This document shows, in pieces, positions 1 through 10,102 of a stretch of 64,000 bases of DNA. Where the stretch lies: the NCBI RefSeq assembly GCF_963169125.1, contig NC_084802.1, positions 13,764,896 to 13,828,895 of the forward strand, read 5' to 3'. Position 1 is the stretch's first letter, and the number at the start of each line of letters is the position of its first letter. Under the pieces are notes generated by a model, which did no database searches, was not told the DNA's origin, and saw nothing but the letters and a program-made list of their open reading frames with translations. This stretch comes from Humulus lupulus. Taxonomy: Eukaryota > Streptophyta > Magnoliopsida > Rosales > Cannabaceae. The translations under genes were made by a program, and so were the position numbers.

Positions 1-83
1 GAGTTGTGATAAAGTTACCCGGTAGACTGATGAAGAATTTTGACTGGCTTGAGAAGTGTCATGACCGACCAGGAATGACTTGT

Positions 84-197
84 CTGCCCAGTAATGACTT
101 TGCTGCCCAGGAATGACTTTGCTGCCCAGTAATGACTTTGCTGCCCAGGAATGACCTTGCTGCCCAGTCATGACCTTGCTGCCCAAGAATGAACTTG
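84..197 (+). repeat. Tandem repeat, 19 bp x 6, inside the truncated LTR
   Basis: Six adjacent 19-bp units starting ctgccca, with the form 'ctgcccaggaatgactttg'. Units differ by one to three bases and alternate between two variants. There are no spacers. Confidence 0.9.
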
Positions 198-220
198 GCC
201 GATCGGTCATGCACATGTTC

Positions 221-392
221 GACCAGCTAAGTACATGTCTTACCAGCCAAGTGCATGTCCTACCAGCCAAGTGCATGTCCTACCAACTAAGTGCATGACT
301 GCCCAGTCATAGAGTATATTGGCGTGCACATAAGGTATACTGGCATGCACATAGAGTATACTGGCGTGCACATAAAGTATACTGGCATGCAC
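221..392 (+). repeat. Two further minisatellites in the truncated LTR (20 bp x 4, then about 21 bp x 4)
   Basis: 221-300 holds four 20-bp units of the form 'taccagccaagtgcatgtcc'. 311-392 holds four units of about 21 bp of the form 'gtatactggcrtgcacat', arranged as an alternating dimer of about 42 bp. Translating this block gives only a repetitive peptide on the minus strand, which is not a gene. Confidence 0.85.
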
Positions 393-983
393 TTCAACAC
401 AGGCAATCTGCCCAGTGAAGGTGTGTTCGACCAGAATGAAGGTGATGTGGATCAACTAGATAGAGCATGACTACGTCAAGATTCCCAGAAACGACTTCAA
501 CAAGAATCGGTCTTGGCACACGCGGGAATCTCTCATTCTTCCCACAAATTTGGTGTTCTGTTACATTTTGAATATTTTTGTAATTTAAATATAATAAGAA
601 TAATAAAATATCCTGATTCTAGAGATATCAGATGTATGATCCTAAGCCTATAAATATATGGCTTATGGATCAGAAAGGGACTTTTGGAAATTTTGGGTCT
701 GAATTTTCTAGAGAGAGAAAGTGCTTGTATCTGAAAGAATTCTTGTATTCTTGTAATCTGTACTGAAGAAACTCAGTTGGCTCAGTTCATCTGATCTTGA
801 GTACAGATCTATAATCACAACTCTAAGTGGATTAGGCTATTACCAACACATTGGGGCTGAACCACTATAAAAATTGCGTGTGTTATTTACATTCTTTAAA
901 AAACCGTCTGTGTCGTTTAATTTCTCTTGAAGGTTTTATCGTTTTTGACGTTCTCACGTCGTTGGCCAAAAACGCGGTCAACA

Positions 984-1607
984 ACTAGATACAAGCAACG
1001 TGCAATATGCATGTTTACTTAATTTTATTTATAGAATTTATTAATTATTTTTATTAAATTTATATTAATGTCATATAAATTTTAAATAAATATCATATTT
1101 TAATTAAATAATTTATTTTTTTGTTTTTGTTTAAGTTTGTGTTTTTTCTAGTTTTTTAATTTGGGAGTGACAATAAAATATTATATATTATATGTTTAAT
1201 GTAATATTAAATATTATACGTGGATTTTAAAATTAAGTTTCTTGCTAGTTTTTTTTTAAAAACAATTTGTTGCTAATTGACATAAATTATATTATATGTT
1301 TAATATGATATTATTCTAATAAGTGAGTTTAAGTTTAATTAAATTTTATTTAAGTTATAAAACGTATGATTTTATTATTTTTAAATAATTATCATTGTAA
1401 AATATCTAAAAAATATTATATTTTAATTTGTTTAATTATTTATTATTTTTAAATAATTATCATTGTAATCTCAAAAATATCCTATTTTGATTTGTTTAAT
1501 TATTTATTATTTTTAAATAATTATCACAATAAAATATCTAAAAAATATCCTATTTTAATTTTTTAATTTTTAATTTAATTTTATTTAAGTTTAAGTGTTT
1601 ACAAACT
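984..1607. other. AT-rich spacer with an imperfect 65-69 bp tandem repeat
   Basis: This is the pre-insertion target of TatA. No gene is visible. 1373-1560 holds nearly three imperfect units, each containing 'tttttaaataattatca'. The first 45 bases resemble the arms of the foldback element at 14911-15330 (an 'agcaacgtgcaatatgcatg' core), suggesting a related terminus. Confidence 0.6.
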
Positions 1608-2406
1608 TGTTACACCCAGATTTCGAGCTATGTTAAATATGATCTCGAAAGTTGGATTCGCAAACAAGTGGACTCATAAGGTTGGAAATATGCTCCAGGA
1701 TTAAATATCGAGCCTGCAGGACATAGACAACCTCGAATATGGTGACCTCGGAGTGTTCATGATCTCGAAAGGCAGCTCCAAGGAAGCATTCATCTTCAGG
1801 GATGACCTCGGATCAGGGGTCCCGAGCTCGACGCACATACGACCTCGAAAGCCGTGTGACCTCGGGAGATATCTCTAGCTCGAAAGATGACAGGAAACCT
1901 GGGGGGCTAAAGCCTTACAGATACGTGATGACTACCTTGAATATCTATAAGTGTTGTAAATATGAGATGTAATCCTCATTTATTATTGTAAATCCCCTAG
2001 AATCGTGGGATATTATTTGGTCAGTTATACGTCCCCTGGTTTTCAGGGGACGTTTCCTTTTATATCTGATTATAGGCATTTAAAGTCATTTATTTGATTT
2101 ACACAAAAAGAGTAAATACCTAAAATATGTGGGATAGTATTCTTCGATCTTCTCTATAAATAGAGAGGCCATGCACCATTGTAAATGATCGAAATTCTAA
2201 TCCTTGAGAGAAAACTCTGAAGAATTCATGCTGAAGAATTCTCAGAGATAATCTTGAGTATTAATAACAGAGACTCGTGGACTAGGCAGATTTAACTGCT
2301 GAACCACGTAAAAATCGTGTGTTTGTATTGTCTTATTTCAATTGGCCATTATCAGTTATTGTTTATGTGCTCTTCTTTCACTGTTTGACGAAAAACAGCG
2401 TCAACA
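1608..2406 (+). repeat. TatA 5' LTR
   Basis: 799 bp, TGTTACACCC to GGCGTCAACA here (AGCGTCAACA in this copy), equal in length to the 3' LTR. The U3 part has a cluster of ACCTCGRA words at 1730, 1745, 1805, 1842 and 1859, and a TATA box near 2155. Confidence 0.95.
2155..2162 (+). promoter_or_regulatory. Probable TATA box of the TatA LTR promoter
   Basis: TATAAATA within 'tctctataaatagagagg'. It lies about 250 bp before the LTR end, where the U3/R boundary is expected. The same word is kept in the 3' LTR near 14555. Confidence 0.6.
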
Positions 2407-2409
2407 GTT

Positions 2410-2427
2410 TGGTGCTTTCATTGAGAG
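2410..2427 (+). other. Candidate primer binding site of TatA
   Basis: TGGTGCTTTCATTGAGAG begins three bases after the 5' LTR and starts with the TGG that pairs with a tRNA CCA tail. The identical 18-mer follows the TatB 5' LTR at 41274. I have not assigned the primer tRNA. Confidence 0.6.
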
Positions 2428-2454
2428 TCTTAAGCATTCATCCCTGAGAAAATC

Positions 2455-4692
2455 ATGGCCACAAACAATCAGAACACACCTGAGGAAAATTACCCAAGAC
2501 GTCTTGGAAAACAACCAATGGAGAACCCGGATGTTGAAGAGAGAAGTGGGTCCTCTGATTCCCGGGGACCACCTCCTCCACCAAGAGATGAGGATATGTA
2601 CTACAATCCTGAGCGGTACGTTCCTATTGTGGAACTTGAAAACCGACAACTGAAGCAGCTGTTGGCAGAAGCCAACAAACGGAATGAGGAGTTGACAAGG
2701 ATAGCCGCAGAGGCGCAGGCGGCTCAGCCCCCTCCTCCGCGCGAAAACCAAGTCCCTCCTCCAAGGGACGTACATGTTCCTCCCCGAAGGCCCCACGGGC
2801 GTCCACGAAAGGATGCTGCCACAAGGAGGCTGACTCAACCTCCGGCACCAGCAGAGCCATCCGCTCCACCTAGGCCCCAGAGGAATACCCGAGCTCGGGT
2901 CCCGCCTAACCCGCCTGTAGAAGTGCCTGCAGGAGCTGAGAATAACCGAACCCCTGTAGAGGCTTGGACTCAGGTACCTGGGAGCGCACCGAATGCGACT
3001 GACCCATCTCGGGCAAATTCCGGACCCTCTAGGCCGCGACAAGGGTGGCAGCCACCGTCGCCTATACGGTTCCCTCCGTCACCCATAAGATATCCTTCGC
3101 CCCCACACAGAAATGCTCAACCTGTTCGAGATCAGGATCAAGGGCGTGCGGGGGAAAGACAAGGAAACAGAGAGACTTTCCAGGAGCGGAGAGGCGCTCC
3201 ATCTGAGAGAAGTCAGACGTCTCGGTCTCGCACTGCGGAGACGAGGCGACGTGGAAAGAATCCATCGCAAAATAACCGAGCAATGAGTTTCACCAGTGAC
3301 GAGTCCGGAGAGACCAGGTCCGTCAGTAAAAACGACCGAGGTCGTAAGAATACTGGAAGTCGCAAGAATCGTCCCGACCTGCGAAATCATCTGAATCAGA
3401 GTCGGGGGAATGGAGATCAAACAAATCCGAACCTGAGGGATCGCTTGAATAAGCGTAGAGATCCCTTGCGAAGACGCGAGCCTAGAATCACTATCAATGA
3501 TAGTCAATTCCAGACAGCACCTCCTACTGACCCAGTCCAAGAAAGAATCGATCAGCTCGAAAGGGCCTTTAGGCTTTTAAAAAATGAACGAGGAAATGGT
3601 CGATATGAGGACTCTGATGAGGAGATCGAGCCGTTTGCTCCCCATATTTCTGACACTCAATTTCCTCAAGGGTTTCAGATTCCTCACGTCCCTACGTTTG
3701 AAGGAAAGACCGACCCATGTAGTCACCTGAGCACGTTCAACACAATCATGAGAGCCAGTAACGTGGGTTACGAGCTCAGGTGCATGTTGTTTCCAACATC
3801 ATTGGCAGGACCTGCCAAAAGTTGGTTCGAAAAGTATAAGAGACACTCAATAACCTCATGGGAGCAGTTGTCTAAAGACTTTAAGAAACAGTTCAGAGCA
3901 ATGGTAGGGGTCAGACCAGAAGCATCCACCTTAACTAACGTCCGGCAGCAACCGGGCGAAACATTGAAGAGTTATTTAACAAGATAAAATCTGGAAGTAG
4001 CCCGAGCTCGGGACGTGGATGACAGTGGGCACCTAATGGCTATCCGAGCTGGCGTATTACCGGGAAGTGCCCTTTGGGAAGACATGCAAGGGAAACCGGT
4101 AAGGTCAATAACCGAGTTCAACAGACGAGCGCAGAGGTTTGTCAATGTAGAGGAAGCGAGGTCGACGCTCAAAGCGACCTCCCAGTCCGAAACTACAACG
4201 ATAAACATCAACTCTGCCTCAACCTCGGCGGACCCAGCAGCACCAAAGCCTGCCTCAGAGAACCCCTCCAAGAGGAAAAAGAACGAAGGAAGTAACCCCG
4301 AAGCTGAGGGAGGAAAGAAAAAGAAAGGGGAGAGGTATTTCTCCGTGTATAAGGTACACACCGAGCTCAATGAGTCTCGGGAGAACATATATCTGGCTAA
4401 TGAAAACCAGGTCCCCTTTAGGCGTCCGGACCCGATGAGAAATCAAAAATCCAAGAGGGATTCTAGTAAATATTGTCGGTTCCACAGAGACATCGGACAT
4501 ACAACCGATGAATGTCGGCAACTGAAGGACGAGATCGAAGGGTTGATCTCGAGAGGTTACTTCCGACATTATGTAAAAAACCAGAGTACTGGTCAGGCAG
4601 CCGCGAGCCAGAGAGCAGCCGCGCCTCCGACCACTCAAAACAATAACTCCCGAGTTCGGGAAGAGGACATGCCCCCGCCGATTGATGGATAG
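2455..4692 (+). pseudogene. gag: TatA gag (one or two in-frame stops)
   Basis: Encodes the capsid/nucleocapsid precursor. The frame opens with ATG at 2455. Residues 1-330 are Pro/Arg/Gln-rich and of low complexity. The retrotransposon gag core follows (about 400-520), with the 'GPAKSWFEKYKR...WEQLSKDF' region. The frame is cut by TAA at 3985-3987, but the same frame resumes and runs to TAG at 4690. The second half has a Lys-rich stretch and the Tat-type zinc-binding motif C-x2-H-x4-H-x4-C ('CRFHRDIGHTTDEC', about 4471-4515). The 4690 TAG may be the normal gag end or a mutation, because the frame stays recognisable after it. Confidence 0.9.
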
Positions 4693-5523
4693 GATGTAAT
4701 AACCATCTCGGGAGGGCCTCACCTCGCAGGAGGGGGCAGGAATGCCCAAAAGAGGTATGTTAACGAGTTGAAGACAGGGGACGGGTCTCCTTATGAACCC
4801 GAACCTAGGGCTCCAAAAAGCTAGAGGATTGAAACACAGCCAATAACATTCACCGAGGAAGACGCCTCTCATGTTCAGTTCCCTCATCATGATCCGCTGG
4901 TCATTACTCTTCAGTTGGCCAATAAAAGGGTTCACCGAGTTCTCATAGATAATGGGAGCTCAGTCAACATCCTTTACAAAGCAACCCTCGAGAAGATGGG
5001 ACTCTCCCTTCGCGACCTGAAAGCGTGTGCAACTACTTTGTACGGCTTTTCAGGAGAAGGAACTGCCTGTATGGGATCTATTGAGCTCCCCGTAACCTTA
5101 GGAGACTACCCAGTCTCGGTGACCAAGGTAATGGAGTTCGTAGTAGTAGACTTACCATCTGCCTACAATGTGCTGCTCGGGAGACCCGCCCTGGTCGGGC
5201 TGGGGGCAGTCTCATCAGTAAGGCATCTGGCCCTTAAGTTCCTGACTCCCAGCGGAGTCGGGACACTAAAAGGAGACCAGTTGGCAGGGAGAGAATGCTA
5301 TAGCATCTCCTTGAGGGGAAAGAAACAAACGAACGCTCAAGCACTCGTTATCATACAAAACAAAGACGGAACAGTTTTAGAAATTGACGAGGAGATTGAT
5401 CCGAGGATTGAGGAGAAAGCTGACCTCGAACCTTTAGAGGAGCTCGAAGAAATTCAGCTCGAAGAAACTGATACCTCGAAGAAAGTGAAGGTCGGAAAAC
5501 ACCTCCAAGATGAGGCAAAATAG
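4693..5523 (+). pseudogene. TatA retropepsin-type aspartic protease region
   Basis: Same frame as gag. A TAG at 4822-4824 splits it, and the main open part is 4915-5523 (202 aa). The catalytic motif is 'VLIDNGSS', Asp at 4948-4950, followed by the 'VNILYK' strand and the flap and C-terminal motif 'YNVLLGRPAL'. The Asn after the catalytic Asp replaces the more usual Thr or Ser. The acidic C-terminus ends at TAG 5521-5523, after which the frame continues directly into reverse transcriptase, so this stop is probably also a mutation. Confidence 0.85.
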
Positions 5524-7484
5524 CAATTAATTTGCTTTCTGAAGAAAAACCAGGATGTCTTCGCGTGGTCGCACTCAGACATGGTGGGAATAAGCCCGAA
5601 TGTAGCAAGCCACGCTCTAAACATAGACAAAAGCTTTCCCCCAAAGCAACAAAAACAAAGACAGCTGGACGAAAACAGAAAGAAAGCACTGAAGGAGGAG
5701 GTTGACAGGTTAAAGGCAAACCATTTCATTAGAGACGCCTTTTACCCTGACTGGGTAGCCAATCCAGTTTTGGTCCCGAAGCCCAATGGGACGTGGCGAA
5801 CCTGTATTGATTACTCAGATCTCAACAAAGCTTGCCCAAAAGATTGTTTTCCGTTACCAAGGATTGACCAGCTCGTAGATGCCACGGCGGGACATGGCTT
5901 GATGTCGTTCATGGATGCCTATTCTGGATATAACCAGATTCCCATGCATGCCCCCGACCAAGAACACACGAGCTTCATCACGGATAAAGGGCTATATTGC
6001 TATAATGTCATGCCATTCGGGCTCAAGAATGCTGGAGCCACATACCAGCGGCTCGTAAATATGATGTTTTCAGAACAAATAGGGAACAACATGGAGGTTT
6101 ATGTTGATGACATACTTGTAAAGTCTCAACTCAACAACAACCATGTTGATGACCTCGAAGAGTGCTTCGGCGTGCTCAGGAAGTATAACATGAAGCTAAA
6201 CCCTCAGAAGTGCACTTTTGGGGTATCTTCAGGAAAATTTCTGGGCTTTATTGTGAACTCCCGTGGAATCGAGGCTAACCCCGACAAGATCAAGGCCCTG
6301 ATTGATATGCCCTCGCCTCGAAAGCACAAAGATGTCCAAAGTCTGACTGGCAGGATGGCAGCCCTAAGTAGATTCATCTCGAAATCTACGGATCGTGGTC
6401 TTCCATTTTTCAACTTACTGAGAGGAGGTAAGAAGTTTGAATGGACAGAGGAATGCCAGCTGGCCTTTCAGGAGCTCAAAAAGCACCTTGCAGAACCACC
6501 CATCCTGTCAAAACCTGAAACGGGAGAAATACTGTACCTATACCTTTCAACTACCGAACACGCGATAAGTGCGGTGCTCGTTCGAGAAGAAGAGAGGTTG
6601 CAAAGACCCGTTTACTACATCAGTAAAAGATTACTGGGGCAGAGTCAAGATATCCACTGATGGAGAAACTCGCGCTCAACCTGATTCATTCATCCCGTAA
6701 GCTCCGCCCCTACTTTCAGGCACATCCCATCCATGTCCTGACTGATCAACCACTTAGACAAGTCTTATCTAAACCAGAGGCTTCAGGTCGACTTCTTAAA
6801 TGGGCTGTTGAGCTCGAACAGTTCGAGATCACCTACCACCCAAGAACGACCATTAAGGCACAGGCATTGGCGGACTTTATAGTGGAATGTACGGGTATAG
6901 CCGATGACGAGGTAATAACCACGGCCCACGAGCTGTGGAAACTTTACGTCGACGGCTCGTCAAATGAAAATGGAGCGGGGGCAGGGGTCATTTTGGTTAC
7001 CCCCGCAGGAAGCAGATTTCATTCTGCCCTAAGATTTGGCTTTAAAGCATCGAATAATGAGGCCGAATACGAGGTTTTACTCGCGGGACTTCGTATAGCT
7101 AAGGAGCTTAAAGCTAAAGCTATACATTGCTACAGTGACTCCCAGCTCGTGGTTAATCAAATCTTGGGTGAATATCAGGCTCGCGGCACGAGAATGGCAG
7201 CCTATTTGGAGAAGGCAAAATCCGCGTTAGAGTGTTTCGAATTCTATACAATCGAACAGGTTCCCCGCGAGCAGAACTCGAATGCAGATGCCTTAGCTCG
7301 ACTCGCCACGTCCACCGAAAACGAAGAGCTGAATGTTGTGCCCGTAGAACACCTATCAGCACCTAGCATTAACGAGCCAGAAGAGGAAGATGTGTGCATG
7401 ATCGAAACAGAGCTGACCTGGATGACCCCCATAGTTGATTATCTCAAAAACGGAATTCTTCCAAAAGATCGGAGCCAAGCTTGA
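5524..7484 (+). pseudogene. pol: TatA reverse transcriptase, RNase H and second (archaeal-type) RNase H
   Basis: Copies element RNA to DNA and degrades the RNA strand. RT spans about 5580-6350: 'LVPKPNGTWRTCIDYSDLNK', 'SFMDAYSGYNQI', 'MPFGLKNAGATYQR' and the catalytic 'YVDD' at 6100-6111. The first RNase H follows to about 6890. One base is missing near 6637-6640, in the 'ctggggcagag' stretch, so the frame shifts and continues from 6660. The second RNase H (about 6930-7320) shows 'YVDGSSNENGAGAG', 'NNEAEYEVLLAGL', 'YSDSQLVVNQI' and 'NSNADALARLA', giving the D-E-D-D set typical of Tat elements. TGA at 7482-7484 interrupts the link to integrase and fits a CGA to TGA change. Confidence 0.92.
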
Positions 7485-8654
7485 AAGTTGATGTATCAAC
7501 TTCCCCGTTACACAAATTTGGATGGAAGGCTATACCGAAGGGGATATTCCATGCCGTTACTCAGGTGCGTAACCCCTCCCGAAGCTAAGAAAATCATTGA
7601 AGAAATTCATGAAGGTTTCTGCGGAGATCACACCGGGGGGCACAACCTTTCCAAGAAGATCATACGCCAGGGATATTTCTGGCCAACCATTAAAACAGAT
7701 TCTTTCGAGTATGTGAAGAAGTACGACAAATGCCAGAGATTCTCCATGATACCCCGAGCCCCACCATCCGAGCTGACCATGTTGACATCCCCATGGCCTT
7801 TCGCAGTATGGGGCATCGACCTCATAGGCTCTCTCCTGACTGGCAAAGGCGGAGTGAAATATGCTGTAGTCGCCGTGGATTACTTCACAAAATGGATGGA
7901 GGCTGAACCGTTGGCAACTATAACCTTGAAGAAGATCCTTGATTTCGTTGTAAAGAGCATCGTGTGCCGATACGGAGTACCGAGGAAGATTGTATCCGAC
8001 AACGGAACCCAGTTTGATTGCGACCTATTCACCAACTTTTGTGAAAAGAACGGTATAATAAAGAGTTTTTCATCAGTGGCTCATCCTTAAGCGAATGGCC
8101 AGGTCGAAGCTGTGAACAAAACTCTCAAGAGTTCTCTAAAGAAAAAGTTGGAAGAAGCAAAGGGACGGTGGCCCGAAGAATTGTCCCGAGTCCTCTGGGG
8201 ATACAGGACAACGGCTCGAACCTCGACAGGACATACCCCGTTCTCTCTAGCATACGGCTGCGAGGCAATGTTGCCCATAGAAGTCGAAATCCCAACGATC
8301 CAAACTCAGATTTACGACCAAAGTTCAAACCATGCTCAGCTCGAGGAAACCTTAGACTTGATTGAAGAAAAAAGAGAAGAGGCTCAGCTGAGAAATGCTG
8401 CCTACCAGCAACGAACTACCAGATATTTCAACAAGAGGGTTCGAGATCGAAAATTCGGAATGGGAGATCTGGTGTTAAGACGCGTATTCTTGGCAACTCG
8501 AGATCCGGCAGTTGGAGTGCTTGGGCCGAACTGGGAAGGACCATACCAGATAGAGTCAGTCATCCGACCTGGTGTGTACAAACTTGCGAGATTGGACGAG
8601 AGCCTAGTACCGCGAGCATGGAATGGCGAACACCTTAGACCTTACTATCAGTAG
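7485..8654 (+). pseudogene. TatA integrase
   Basis: Inserts element DNA into the genome. The frame is that of the second RNase H, cut once by TAA at 8088-8090 (where CAA is expected) and ending at TAG 8652-8654. The N-terminal zinc domain has H-x3-GFCGDH and then 'KKYDKCQRF', where the first Cys of the usual CxxC pair is Tyr, so zinc binding may be lost. The DDE core has Asp in 'GIDLIGSL', Asp in 'SDNGTQFD' and Glu in 'GQVEAVNK'. The C-terminal domain ends 'NWEGPYQIESV...RAWNGEHLRPYYQ'. Apart from the nonsense codons the protein is full length. Confidence 0.92.
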
Positions 8655-8678
8655 TGTAGGAAAAGTGTTGCCTGTAAC

Positions 8679-9074
8679 TAGGGGTGGAAATTTGGGTCAC
8701 GACACGATGACACGACACGACACGACACGACACGATTAAGGTAAACACGAACACGACACGTTTAATAATCGTGTTGTGTTCGTGTTTGAGTTTTTGACAC
8801 GTTTAATAATCGTGTCGTGTCATAATCGTGTCAGACACGATAACACGAATACTTTACATAGGTTTTCTGATTTTTTTCATATAATTATGATTAATCGTGT
8901 CATAATCGTGTTATCGTGTTCGTGTCGTGTTGACCCGTTTAATAATCGTGTCGTGTTCGTGTTCGTATTTTTGACACGTTTAATAATTGTGTCATGTTCG
9001 TGTTTACCTTAATCGTGTCGTGTCATAATCGTGTCGACACGAATCTGACACGTTTACACGAATTGCCACCCCTA
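8679..9074. mobile_element. hAT-type MITE inserted in TatA
   Basis: 396 bp with terminal inverted repeats TAGGGGTGG...CCACCCCTA and a perfect 8-bp duplication CCTGTAAC on both sides (8671-8678 and 9075-9082), the size made by hAT transposases. The inside is almost wholly built of CACGA/TCGTG words and large inverted repeats ('cacgtttaataatcgtg' recurs in both orientations). It encodes nothing; the peptide readable across it is only repeat translation. Confidence 0.9.
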
Positions 9075-9082
9075 CCTGTAAC

Positions 9083-9276
9083 CATGAATTTCTATTTGTA
9101 TTAGCTCGTCTGTTTATGAATTTCATCAAATAAAAGATCCATTTCGTTCAAATATGTTATTTCTTTTTATTTTTGCAATCTCTCTTAATTTAATAACCTA
9201 TGGTCACACTCATAGGATATTAAGGGGGCATCATTGGTACATATACCATCAGCTTAAAAAATAAAATAACATATAC
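9083..9276. other. Spacer between MITE and tandem array in TatA
   Basis: AT-rich stretch after integrase. No gene or strong repeat is seen. It probably holds the sense transcript's downstream untranslated sequence. Confidence 0.4.
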
Positions 9277-9561
9277 AAAAACATATAAAGTATTTGGATA
9301 TAACCAAATACGCGAGCCTAGATAGTTTGGACATAGCCGAATTATCAAAAATATATAAAGTATTTGGATGCAACCAAACACGCGAGCCTAGATAGTTCGG
9401 ACATAACCGAATTATCAAAAATATATAAAGTATTTGGATGCAACCAAACACGCGAGCCTAGATAGTTCGAATATAACCGAATTATCAAAAACATATAAAG
9501 TATTTGGATATAACCAAATACGCGAGCTGAGATAGTTCGGACATAACCGAATTATCAAAAA
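9277..9561. repeat. 70-bp tandem array, about 4 units, in TatA
   Basis: The word 'tatttggat' falls at 9291, 9361, 9431 and 9501, exactly 70 bp apart. Each unit has 'aaccaaayacgcgagcc', 'gatagttcgg' and 'ataaccgaattatc'. Units differ by only a few bases. The array lies between the 3' ends of the convergent sense pol and antisense gene. Confidence 0.92.
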
Positions 9562-10102
9562 CCGAAAATGTTTGGAGTTAAACCAGATGTGCAAACTTAA
9601 CAGGTTTGGAACAAACCAGCCAAAGGATAAAAACTAATCGATGGTAAGTAGGAACCTAAACCTATTTCGAAATCGAGGCTGGAATATCTTAAAGAAAATA
9701 GTTTCGAACTCTTAACCTTGGAGCGAAAACCGAGGATGAGAAAAACTGACTAAGCAAAAAAGATAAAACCAAATCATCCACATTGCATACCATATAAGTA
9801 CTTTTGGGTTCATGGTTGAAGTAATATCCGGCTTTGAAGAATAACGAGATCGGAAGCGGATAAGTTGAACAAACTATGCATGAACGCATTGAGCTTCGAA
9901 CTTAAATCCATAATATGTTTGTAAGATAAATAAACATAAATGATTCATCCATAAAAAAATGTGCCAAATATTTCGAGCCAAGAAATGTAAAGCATATATA
10001 AGTAATATTTAAAGAAATTATATCAGCCCCGAGGGCATAAATTAAAATAATTACAGAAATAAGGGGACGCAGCCCCAATAGATGGTTTCCCCGAGATCAG
10101 AT
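9562..10102. other. Non-coding stretch downstream of the antisense gene
   Basis: No supported coding sequence. It is the expected 3' untranslated and terminator region for the minus-strand gene ending at 10103, with AT-rich sequence at 9900-10050. A 66-codon minus-strand frame at 9689-9889 has no recognisable features. Confidence 0.4.

Larger units (their letters stand above)
1..983 (+). mobile_element. Right end of an LTR, truncated by the window edge
   Basis: The sequence ends in GGTCAACA at 976-983, after a stretch (about 840-983) that reads like the 3' ends of the two Tat LTRs in this window: a 'ggggctgaaccac' block, a 'cgtgtgtt' block, then 'ccaaaaacgcggtcaaca'. It is therefore probably the LTR of another Tat-type gypsy element whose body and left end lie outside the window. 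A TATA-like 'tataaatata' occurs at about 650. No second copy of this LTR is present, so it could be a 3' LTR or a solo LTR. The left two fifths are minisatellite. No coding sequence is supported. Confidence 0.7.

Noticed and set aside
84..197. CRISPR-like regular repeat
   Set aside because: Units are adjacent without spacers, and the context is a plant LTR.
984..1030. Helitron 3' terminus (CTAG end with a GTGCA/TGCAC hairpin, also at 14917)
   Set aside because: The hairpin loop is almost absent and the same end occurs inverted on both sides at 14911-15330, which fits a foldback element better.
2401..3042. 213-codon minus-strand frame over the start of TatA gag
   Set aside because: Overlaps the well-supported gag frame; the Arg/Ser/Cys-rich composition is what the opposite strand of a Pro/Arg-rich gene gives.
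8776..9012. 78-codon plus-strand frame
   Set aside because: Lies wholly inside the hAT MITE and translates its CACGA/TCGTG repeats.
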